This document shows, one piece after another, positions 43,054-51,519 of a DNA stretch of 64,000 nt. The DNA comes from Pyrinomonadaceae bacterium (GTDB lineage: Bacteria; Acidobacteriota; Blastocatellia; Pyrinomonadales; Pyrinomonadaceae). Both the position numbers and the translations under genes were made by a program. The number at the start of each line of letters is the position of its first letter. Within the stretch, counting starts at the first letter, position 1. The notes under the pieces are model-generated. The model saw only the letters and a program-made list of their open reading frames with translations. It was not told the origin of the DNA and did not search any database. The stretch is from assembly GCA_028284415.1 (NCBI GenBank), contig JANQRU010000005.1, positions 434,001-498,000 on the forward strand, given 5' to 3'.

Positions 43054-44856
43054 CTAACTTCGACCTTTTTTCGTACTATGAACCCAATCCTGCGAAAGTG
43101 GTGAACTCATATTGACATCTATTCCAAGATAATCACGAAAGACGCCTTTTAAATTACCGACTTGTTCCATTTCTTCGCGGTGTATGTATTCATTGCGACC
43201 ATTGTGCAAAGTCGGAGTAATGATGAAAAACAAACGTGGAATCGGACGATTTTTAACAATTTGATAATTGTCTGTAGGTTTTTGGACGCTTTGTAAATAA
43301 TCGCCTTCATCGAAATTCCGTACGTGACATTGAATACATGACATTCCTTTTTCTTCAAAAAGACGGCGGCGTGTATCTTGCAATTTTGTTTCGGAAACCA
43401 TGATATTCGACTTATATTTGTAACCGTTCAAGGTCGTTTCAAGATTCGTCTTTTTAACTGTTCCGTCAGGCAATTCGTCTGGAATATGAACTGTTCCGTG
43501 CACTTCATCATAAAGCAGACTCCAGCCTTTTTTATATGAATCGCTATTTGGATCAATTGCAGGTGGGGCAGCTCCTTTGAATTTTTTGCCGTCTTCGCTT
43601 GGCTTAATGCTGGCAACAAATCCGGCTAAAGGTGGGCTGTTGACGACGAGTGCTTTTTTGCCGTTACGCATTCCGGGATTTACCTTGAATGCTCCTAATC
43701 CCCAACCGTCGCCATGCAAATAATTACCATCTTTATCGTATTCATTTCCGCCGCCGAGTCTTGAATTATGCGGAAACGCAGCAAAATTTGCCTTGAGCAT
43801 AGGCTCTTTCGGGTCTTCGTAAGTTAAAACCCAGGTAAGGAAATCGGCTAAAGCCTCACCATATTTCGCTTTATCATTAGCAACAAAATCTTTCATTTCC
43901 TTGCCATCAAAAAATGTTTCGTGGAATTTCTTGGCGAAAATGTAATTGTTTTTCTGCGTAATCTCAGCAGGGCGTTTAGCATCATCCCCCCGAACGATTC
44001 GCATACGCGACATTAAATAAGCCTGCTCGGCAACTACGTCATTAAAATAAACAAGTCGCAATTCAAAAACTTTTTTGTTAATTCGCGGACGAACGGCGAT
44101 GAGTTTCCAGTTTTCCGCTTTCCAATCTTTATCAAACTTATTACCTTTGGGATCAAGCGTCGGATTTTTGTGCAACATTGCTAATTCTTTCAGAGCATCA
44201 TTAAAAAGTTCTTTACCGCTCGAAGGCATAATTCCTTTTTCTTTTATCTTCTGTTTATCAGCTTCGATCTCACCGATTCTTTGGAAAAGCGAAACTATGT
44301 CCCATTTTTTATTTGCTGCTTTTAGTCTATCGGGATCAATAATTGAAACGAATGCATTAACCTCTAAAGTCGTTGGCGGCAATTTCTTCAACTTAACCTT
44401 TTCGTCAACGATATTGAGTTTATATTCTTTTGTAACAGTGCGGTGTGGGCGCGATTTGTCACGTGCCATTTCGGTTACTTTGATAAGAAATTTTCCTTCA
44501 TTGCCATCGGCTTTTGTAGGTGTCCAATCGACCGTCAGAGTGTTTTGATTAAATTTCGCCGATTTTGGTTTTTCAAGGAGTTCCACCTTTATAAAATCAG
44601 CCTCTTCATCAATTACCTCCAAACCAAAAGTCAGACGTTGACCGCGACCGATCTTGTCATAATGCAAATCGGCAATTTCAGGCAGTTTATTTTCCATCTT
44701 CTCATGGTCGTCTGATTTTTTATCAACTTCTGCTTTGGTTGTCAGAGGTTTCTGAACAAAAAGTATCGCTGCAAAACCTGCGAATATCAGGAGAGCTAAA
44801 ATTTTCAAATTACGTTTCATATCTTTTCTTTCTTTATTTCTTTTCATGGTCAACAA
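43054..44856 (-). CDS. Secreted c-type cytochrome-like protein with a single CxxCH
   Basis: The 600-residue product has a signal anchor (residues about 13-32) and a cadherin/Ig-like N-terminal segment ('KFNQNTLTVDWTPTKADGN'). The rest is long and helical. The heme site CIQCH is near residue 507 ('MSCIQCHVRNFDEG'), one c-type heme per chain. It is probably a periplasmic electron carrier or a heme-containing enzyme. The ATG at 44820 (MKRNLK) with AAAGAAAAG before it is a good alternative start to 44856. It is followed directly by the lipoprotein gene at 43051. Confidence 0.8.
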   Translation of the reverse strand: MLTMKRNKERKDMKRNLKILALLIFAGFAAILFVQKPLTTKAEVDKKSDDHEKMENKLPEIADLHYDKIGRGQRLTFGLEVIDEEADFIKVELLEKPKSAKFNQNTLTVDWTPTKADGNEGKFLIKVTEMARDKSRPHRTVTKEYKLNIVDEKVKLKKLPPTTLEVNAFVSIIDPDRLKAANKKWDIVSLFQRIGEIEADKQKIKEKGIMPSSGKELFNDALKELAMLHKNPTLDPKGNKFDKDWKAENWKLIAVRPRINKKVFELRLVYFNDVVAEQAYLMSRMRIVRGDDAKRPAEITQKNNYIFAKKFHETFFDGKEMKDFVANDKAKYGEALADFLTWVLTYEDPKEPMLKANFAAFPHNSRLGGGNEYDKDGNYLHGDGWGLGAFKVNPGMRNGKKALVVNSPPLAGFVASIKPSEDGKKFKGAAPPAIDPNSDSYKKGWSLLYDEVHGTVHIPDELPDGTVKKTNLETTLNGYKYKSNIMVSETKLQDTRRRLFEEKGMSCIQCHVRNFDEGDYLQSVQKPTDNYQIVKNRPIPRLFFIITPTLHNGRNEYIHREEMEQVGNLKGVFRDYLGIDVNMSSPLSQDWVHSTKKGRS

Positions 44857-45199
44857 ATCCTTCCGAACAGTCGTCTGGTGTGTTTAAAGTTCCTTTAATT
44901 AGTATAAGCGTTTTTTTCTCGGGTAAGCCGTCAATAAAGTTTTACTAAAGATATAATAACTTCCCAATTTTGTGAAGGTTTTTAAATTATAATAGCGTTA
45001 ATTTCTGCTCAACTATCGATTTTCTTTAAGTTTCAAATAGTTCTAATCGAATTTGCCTAAATATCTAAAGAGTTGTAAATTGAAAATCAAAACAAACATA
45101 GAAAAAAGATTTTCGGTGGCTTTGCCTACATAAAGTCCGTGGTAATCTGATGTTTGCTCCAATCAAAATACAAAAAAGTCATTTGATAAAAATAGAGAT
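44857..45199. other. 343-bp divergent intergenic region
   Basis: The region lies between the cytochrome-like gene and the amidohydrolase gene, so it must carry both promoters. A TATACT box (complement of 44901-44906) faces the cytochrome gene, but the nearest TTGACG is 22 bases away, too far for a clean sigma-70 promoter. I see no repeats or RNA structure. Confidence 0.4.
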
Positions 45200-48100
45200 A
45201 TGAATACTAAAACCATAAAGAGTTTCGGCTGTGTAATTTTAATTATTTTGTTGGGCTTTGCTCCCTTAGTTAGTGCCCAAACAACCAATAAAAATAATAA
45301 AACAGAAAAAAAAGATGAAAAGAAGAAAAAATGGGATGTTTTGAATCCACCTTTTAATCTCAAAACTGTTTCGATTGATACGGATGAAGTTACTTGGTCG
45401 AGCCTTGATGTAACGCCCGATGGCAGAAAGTTTGTATTTGATATGCTCGGCGATATTTATGTCGTTGATATTAATGGCGGAACGGCAAAGGCTTTGACTG
45501 AAGATTTTGCTTGGAACATACATCCTTCGATTAGTCCCGACGGCAAGCATATCGCTTTTAGTTCTGACCGCGATGGACTTTCAAATATCTGGATCATGGA
45601 TATTGACGGCAAGAATCTCAAACAAATCAGTAAAGAAAAGAAAAACATTATGCACAGCCCGAAATGGAGTCCTGACGGGCAGTATATTGTTGCGAACAAA
45701 GGAATTATGTCGAGCCGCAGTATTCCGGCTGGTGAGATTTGGATGTATCACCGTTCGGGCGGTGCGGGTTATCAGATCGTCAAACGTCAATATGGTCCTG
45801 CCGATCAGAAGAACATTGCCGACCCGGCATTTTCCCCTGACGGCAAATATCTCTATTACACAAAAGACATCACGCCCGGCAGATTTTTCCAATATAACCG
45901 TGATCCGCTCAAAAACATATTTGCAATAAACCGCTACGAATTTGATACAGGTAGAACCGAACGCTACATAAGCGGAACAGGTGGTTCAATTGTGGCGACT
46001 CCTTCACCTGATGGAAAACAAATCGCCTTTATCCGCCGAATTTTGAACAAAACCGCTCTCTTTGTTAAAGATTTGGTAACAGGTTTAGAACGTCCTATTA
46101 ATTCCAATATGGAAAGAGATATGCAGGAAGGCTTCGGCACGGAAGGCTATTATGCATATTTTGATTGGACGCCCGATTCGGAAAATATCGTCTTCTGGAC
46201 CGATGGAAAATTTCACAAGATTAACGTCAAAGATCAAAAGATCAAAACCATTCCTGTTCGTGTTAAAACTACAAAAAAATATCATGATGCGATACGTTTC
46301 CCAATCGAAGTTTCACCCGATAAATTCGATGTAAAATTAGTTCGTTGGGCTCAGAAATCACCTGACAAGAAATCAGTTCTATTTCAAGCACTCGGCAAGT
46401 TATACGTTAAAAATTTAAGTTCTGGTGAAATTAAACGTTTGACTAGTCAAAATGAACACGATGAATACTATCCGATCTATTCACACGACGGCAAAAAAAT
46501 CGTTTATACGACTTGGAATGACAAAGATTTAGGAACTGTTCGGGTTATGGATGCAAATGGTGGTAATGAAAAAGTTATTACCAAGATGCCCGGACGTTAC
46601 ATTGAACCTTCATTTTCGACAGATGACAAAATGGTCGTTTACCGTAGATTCAATGGTGGATTTTTACTCGATCCAAAGTATTCAATCGATCCCGGAATTT
46701 ATGTTGCAAATCTCGATACAAATGAACACAAACGAGTTTCAACGTCCGGTTCAAATCCACATTTTGCCGGTGATAACAAGCGTGTTTATTTCACGACAGG
46801 AGTTCCCGGAAAACCGTATCCCGAAAGGCAACTTGTCAGTATAAACTTAAACGGGAAAGATCGTCGTTCGCATCTGTATGGTGGCGATAAAGTTCTTGAA
46901 TATCGTTTGTCACCCGACAAAAAATGGATTGCGTTCACATATCAATTTAAAGCTTATGCAATGCCTTTCTTTGAAACAGGCAAACGCATAAACGTCGGTC
47001 CGACAGCAAGAAACGTGCAGGTCAAACAACTTTCCGCACGTGCGGGAGAAAGTCTTTTCTGGCATAACGACAGCAAAACTGTCGGTTGGTCATATGGCTC
47101 AAATTATTATGAACGTGAACTCAAAGATGCGTTTAATTTTGTTCTCGGCTCACCTGAAAAAATGCCGAAACCTGTCGAAAATGGCGTAAGTCTTTCTTTC
47201 AAAGCTGACACGGATAAACCAAGTGGTACAAAGGCTTTTGTTGGTGGAAAAGTTGTTACAATGCGTGATGCTAATAATCGTCAGGAAGTTATCGAAAATG
47301 GCGTCGTCATCATCAAAGACAATCGCATTGTCCAAGTCGGAAAAGCAAATGCCGTTAAAATTCCGAAAGATGCAATGGTAATTGACACCAAAGGTAAAAC
47401 GATTATCCCGGGATTGATTGACACACACGCCCACGGTGGACAAGGCAGAAACGAAATTATTCCAAACCAAAACTGGAGTCAATATTCCAATATCGCATTT
47501 GGCGTAACGACAATTCACGATCCTTCAAATGATACGTCGCAAATATTCTCTGCCGCGGAATTACAAAGAGCAGGAATGATCGTCGCTCCTAGGATTTACT
47601 CGACCGGACGAATTCTTTATGGTGCAGAGGCACTTGGTGCAAAAGCGATAATCAACTCTTATGAAGACGCTTATTTCCACCTGCAACGCATGAAAGATAC
47701 AGGTGCGATTTCGGTTAAAAGCTACAATCAACCCGCACGTTCGCAACGTCAACAAGTTATCAAAGCGGCGATGGAATTGGGAATGATGGTCGTGCCGGAA
47801 GGTGGTGGTAAGTTTCATCAAAATATTACGATGATGATTGACGGGCATACGGGACTTGAACACTCTCTGCCAATCGCCAAAGGCTATGGAGATTTAACTA
47901 AACTATGGTCAGCAACCGAATATGGTTACACACCGACATTTGTTGTTTCATACGGTGGTCTGATGGGCGAGGAATATTTTTATGATCGCACAGACGTCTG
48001 GCGTAATGAGCGTCTGCTGCGATATACGCCTGCACAGATTTTAGCCGCTCGTTCAGTTCGTCGTCCAAAGGCTCCTGATAATCAATATAACCATTTTGAA

Positions 48101-48544
48101 GTCGCCAAATATGCAAAAACCTTGCGAGATAAAGGCGTCGGTGTACACATCGGTGCTCACGGTCAACGCGAAGGTCTCGGTTCACATTGGGAATTATGGA
48201 TTATGGAACAAGGCGGTTTTACACCTTGGGAAGCACTTCGCGGTGGAACGATTGATGGAGCTGAGCATCTCGGAATGGACAAAGACATCGGTAGCATCGA
48301 AGTCGGCAAATTAGCCGACATGGTCATAATTGACGGCGATGTGCTCAAAGACTTAAGCCGTAGCGAATTCATAACTCACACTGTTTTAAACGGTAGAGTT
48401 TATGAAGTCGCTACGATGAACGAAGTTGGCAGCAACAAGAAACGTATGCCATTCTTCTTTGAAAATGATCAGAGATACTATCTGCCGTCCGATACGCTCA
48501 AAGCAATTGAGGAAGAGGCTTTTTATCATCACTGGAAACATTAA
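45200..48544 (+). CDS. Secreted TolB-like propeller/amidohydrolase fusion
   Basis: The 1114-residue product has a signal peptide (cleavage near VSAQ). A TolB/DPP-type beta-propeller (about 55-640) repeats 'SPDGKxIAFxSD' and 'WSPDGQYI' blades, then an amidohydrolase domain follows (about 685-1080). Metal ligands start at the HxH of 'IDTHAHGG' near residue 742, continue with 'HDPSND' and 'GVHIGAHGQ', and end with 'DKDIGSIEVGKLADMVIID', the usual closing strand. It probably hydrolyses a cyclic amide or peptide outside the cytoplasm. This fused architecture is a known family of unknown substrate, frequent in Acidobacteriota and Bacteroidota. Confidence 0.92.
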   Translation: MNTKTIKSFGCVILIILLGFAPLVSAQTTNKNNKTEKKDEKKKKWDVLNPPFNLKTVSIDTDEVTWSSLDVTPDGRKFVFDMLGDIYVVDINGGTAKALTEDFAWNIHPSISPDGKHIAFSSDRDGLSNIWIMDIDGKNLKQISKEKKNIMHSPKWSPDGQYIVANKGIMSSRSIPAGEIWMYHRSGGAGYQIVKRQYGPADQKNIADPAFSPDGKYLYYTKDITPGRFFQYNRDPLKNIFAINRYEFDTGRTERYISGTGGSIVATPSPDGKQIAFIRRILNKTALFVKDLVTGLERPINSNMERDMQEGFGTEGYYAYFDWTPDSENIVFWTDGKFHKINVKDQKIKTIPVRVKTTKKYHDAIRFPIEVSPDKFDVKLVRWAQKSPDKKSVLFQALGKLYVKNLSSGEIKRLTSQNEHDEYYPIYSHDGKKIVYTTWNDKDLGTVRVMDANGGNEKVITKMPGRYIEPSFSTDDKMVVYRRFNGGFLLDPKYSIDPGIYVANLDTNEHKRVSTSGSNPHFAGDNKRVYFTTGVPGKPYPERQLVSINLNGKDRRSHLYGGDKVLEYRLSPDKKWIAFTYQFKAYAMPFFETGKRINVGPTARNVQVKQLSARAGESLFWHNDSKTVGWSYGSNYYERELKDAFNFVLGSPEKMPKPVENGVSLSFKADTDKPSGTKAFVGGKVVTMRDANNRQEVIENGVVIIKDNRIVQVGKANAVKIPKDAMVIDTKGKTIIPGLIDTHAHGGQGRNEIIPNQNWSQYSNIAFGVTTIHDPSNDTSQIFSAAELQRAGMIVAPRIYSTGRILYGAEALGAKAIINSYEDAYFHLQRMKDTGAISVKSYNQPARSQRQQVIKAAMELGMMVVPEGGGKFHQNITMMIDGHTGLEHSLPIAKGYGDLTKLWSATEYGYTPTFVVSYGGLMGEEYFYDRTDVWRNERLLRYTPAQILAARSVRRPKAPDNQYNHFEVAKYAKTLRDKGVGVHIGAHGQREGLGSHWELWIMEQGGFTPWEALRGGTIDGAEHLGMDKDIGSIEVGKLADMVIIDGDVLKDLSRSEFITHTVLNGRVYEVATMNEVGSNKKRMPFFFENDQRYYLPSDTLKAIEEEAFYHHWKH

Positions 48545-48567
48545 ATTTTGCTTCCAATTTAAAACAT

Positions 48568-48602
48568 AAAGCAACGTCAGATGATTTTGGCGTTGCTTTT
48601 TT
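48568..48602. terminator. Bidirectional terminator between amidohydrolase and kinase genes
   Basis: The 9-bp stem AAAGCAACG / CGTTGCTTT has a T-run on the plus side. The convergent kinase stop codon begins at its edge. Confidence 0.7.
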
Positions 48603-51442
48603 CATTCCTCAATCTTTTTCAAAACATTACTACTCAAAATAGATTGCCCCGCGATCGAAATATAAAAAGAGTAAACTGCTAAACCCAAAACTAAAATCGT
48701 TGCCAGCACCGATGTTGGGAAATAAAAGACGGAAGTGTCAAAGGTGTATGGAACGACATAGATAAGAATGAAAAAGAACTGATTAGATACCAGACCGAGC
48801 AAACCGAATTTCCAAAGAGAAATCACATAACAAGCTGAAACGATGATTGAAACAAGGGCGACCAGCGGATGGATATTTAAAATAAAAAACAGCGATTGCC
48901 CGATAAGTGCGAGTATTCCGATTGATAAGGCACCGAAAAACTTATTTCCCGTCAAACGATAAAATAAAAAGGCTAGAAACAATAGGATCAATCCTGTGAG
49001 TATTGAATCAGCCATATGATCTAAAACAAAGGCGATCAAACCACTCGTACCATTTAAGGATTGAATAGAAATGGTTCCGTTTACGAATTCGTAATTTCCC
49101 AAATAGCTCTGCACGATGATATGACCGAGAAAAATTGCCGTTACGTGTCCCGCTCCGCACAAACTGCCGCCCAAAATATCGCGTCCGACCATCGGATCAC
49201 GAAAATCTCCTTTCATAACCCGATTCCATGAAATCAAGGTCTCTGACCAATAACGTCGCACAAACGGTTCGAGAGCGATATACAAAAGTCCTGTAAAAAT
49301 AGCAAGGATAATCGCAATACTGGTCGCTTCGTAGATGATCGAAAGTTCTCCCCAAATCGTCGGAACATGGTCGGCGATGATTATCTGGCTTATTAAAACT
49401 GCGGAAAAGACGAAAGTAATTAGTTTCAAGCCACCCCGCAAATCACCGCGTCCTGCCCGTAAATTGCGAAAAGCGAAAAACATCGAACCCAAAATGGCTA
49501 TGCAGAACATTGCGATTATAAACATTGTCCCGTATTTCCAGTAAACACTCTGATTTTTCCAGTTACCGCTCTGATCTGCTTCGGCTTCACGCTCCGGCAA
49601 ATCCCAAACATTGACGACTTTGAAATAAACAGGCTTACCGCTAAATTCGGCAGTTTCTATTCGTATCGGAACACTCGGAAAATCCGCTAAACTTCCCTTC
49701 CAAGCCTGTCTTGTGTCAGCAAAAACCGGCGGCGTCCATTCCGATTTCGCCGTTTCAAATTTATTAAAATCCAAACCCGCTTCATCAAAAAACACCTTCC
49801 AATCAACGCCTTGTTTATTTTCCGTAGAAACTGTTTGATTCGGAACAGAGACAAATTCACGCAAACGACCGTTTGGATCAAGTTTTATGTTTGTCATATT
49901 TGATACATCAAGCGGTGGTTCATTTTCCGTAACAAAGACCGAATCTACGGGTTCTAATTCGCTCGGCGATTGGCGATAGAGAAAAAAGAAATCATTTGCT
50001 ACGCTCTTTCTGAGCATTTCCTTGCGGGAAGGCAAATCAGCATTTTTTTCGGTCTTATAAAATGTATGGTACTTAATAAAACTGGCGTCCTGAACAAATT
50101 GATAATCGGAATCTGTGGGAGTTTCATCAAAACCAACCTTTTTCAAAAACTCCCTTGATTTCTCCGCTAAAATTTCCGGCGACTTTTCAAACGGCGTTAA
50201 ACGGTCAGTCTTAAAATCCTCATAAATATAAATTAGCGAAAAGAAGAGAATTAATAATCCTGCCAATAAACTAATTGCTACGGGTAGTTTCAAAGCACCT
50301 TTTTTCGGAGCCGCCGCAACCATTTCTGGACTCGGAGTTTCGCCCGCTGCAATTGCTGCTTCCAGAGGGCTTCCGCCAGGCAAAGCGAGTGCAACTTGTA
50401 ATGCAGTTTTTGGTCTATCTGCAGGACTTTTTTCTAAACAACGATTGATCGTTTTTTCAACGATCGGTTCAATATTTTCGACAAAGTTTGAAGGGTTTGT
50501 CGGTTGCGTCGTCTTTTGTTTTTCGAGTAATTCCTCGAATGAATCAGCTTCGATCGCTTGCTTGCCCGTATAGATTTCGTAAAGCAATAGCCCCAAAGAA
50601 TAAATATCACTTCGTGGCGTAACTTCTTTCCCTGCAACCTGTTCGGGCGACATATATGCGGGCGTGCCGACGCGGATTTCCTCAGAATTTATTTCTTCCT
50701 CGATTCCCGCGATGCCGAAATCCGTGATTCGTGCCTTTCCTTTTGAGTCAATAATTATGTTGGCGGGTTTGAGATCTCGGTGCAAAATTCCCGCTTCGTG
50801 TATGGCGTGCAGACCAAAGCAGATTTGTCTTGAAATTTCCGCCGCACGTTCTGACGGAAGACGACCGATTCTTTTTAGTAATTGAGATAGATCATCGCCT
50901 TCGATAAATTCCATCGAGAGAAAATGTTTGCCCCCAATATCGCCGATGTCGTAAACTGTACAAACGTTTTGATGCGAAACCTGCCGAGCAGTGCGAACCT
51001 CGCCGATAAATCTTTTTAAGGCATCTTCGTTTCGCTCCAGCTTTTCCGGCAAAAACTTCAAAGCGACCATTTGATTCAGTTTCAAATCTTCCGCCTTATA
51101 AACCTCACCCATTCCACCTTTACCAAGCAAGCCGATTATTCGATAGCGTTCATCCAGAACAGTTCCGGCGATAAACGCTTCGGGTTTTGCTTCGCTGGTT
51201 GTTTGATTTTTTAAAGCTTGAGTTTTCTGTTCGAGCAGTTGGCTGACGACCTCTTTTTCAGCGGGTTCTTCTAAGAAAGATGTATCGGCTTCTTCAAATG
51301 AGTTTAATAATTTTTCGACTTCCGCACGCAGTTCCGAATCGCCCTCGCATTTATTATCCAGAAATTCTGCACGCTCTTTCCCAGACAAATCTGCTGCGAC
51401 TTCAAACAGACTTTTTATTTTTTCCCATTTTTCGGGCTTCAT
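48602..51442 (-). CDS. Ser/Thr protein kinase with multi-pass C-terminal region (copy 1)
   Basis: The 946-residue product has a short N-terminal helical domain typical of Acidobacteriota kinases. The Pkn-type kinase domain (about 95-370) has GKGGMGEVY, the catalytic Lys K129, HRDLKPAN (221-228), DFGIAG (241) and the PAYMSPEQ activation loop, so it should be active. A membrane segment near 395-420 leads to an extracytoplasmic domain (about 425-640). A C-terminal multi-pass part follows (about 650-940), containing 'FRDPMVGRDILGG'. It is a tandem paralog of the gene at 51520. Its ligand is unknown. Confidence 0.92.
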   Translation of the reverse strand: MKPEKWEKIKSLFEVAADLSGKERAEFLDNKCEGDSELRAEVEKLLNSFEEADTSFLEEPAEKEVVSQLLEQKTQALKNQTTSEAKPEAFIAGTVLDERYRIIGLLGKGGMGEVYKAEDLKLNQMVALKFLPEKLERNEDALKRFIGEVRTARQVSHQNVCTVYDIGDIGGKHFLSMEFIEGDDLSQLLKRIGRLPSERAAEISRQICFGLHAIHEAGILHRDLKPANIIIDSKGKARITDFGIAGIEEEINSEEIRVGTPAYMSPEQVAGKEVTPRSDIYSLGLLLYEIYTGKQAIEADSFEELLEKQKTTQPTNPSNFVENIEPIVEKTINRCLEKSPADRPKTALQVALALPGGSPLEAAIAAGETPSPEMVAAAPKKGALKLPVAISLLAGLLILFFSLIYIYEDFKTDRLTPFEKSPEILAEKSREFLKKVGFDETPTDSDYQFVQDASFIKYHTFYKTEKNADLPSRKEMLRKSVANDFFFLYRQSPSELEPVDSVFVTENEPPLDVSNMTNIKLDPNGRLREFVSVPNQTVSTENKQGVDWKVFFDEAGLDFNKFETAKSEWTPPVFADTRQAWKGSLADFPSVPIRIETAEFSGKPVYFKVVNVWDLPEREAEADQSGNWKNQSVYWKYGTMFIIAMFCIAILGSMFFAFRNLRAGRGDLRGGLKLITFVFSAVLISQIIIADHVPTIWGELSIIYEATSIAIILAIFTGLLYIALEPFVRRYWSETLISWNRVMKGDFRDPMVGRDILGGSLCGAGHVTAIFLGHIIVQSYLGNYEFVNGTISIQSLNGTSGLIAFVLDHMADSILTGLILLFLAFLFYRLTGNKFFGALSIGILALIGQSLFFILNIHPLVALVSIIVSACYVISLWKFGLLGLVSNQFFFILIYVVPYTFDTSVFYFPTSVLATILVLGLAVYSFYISIAGQSILSSNVLKKIEE

Positions 51443-51519
51443 AAATCTTTTATTTGTGATCGTTACTTTACAATATAAAACGATAAACGAGAAAAAAACG
51501 GCTTATTCCCCACTATATT

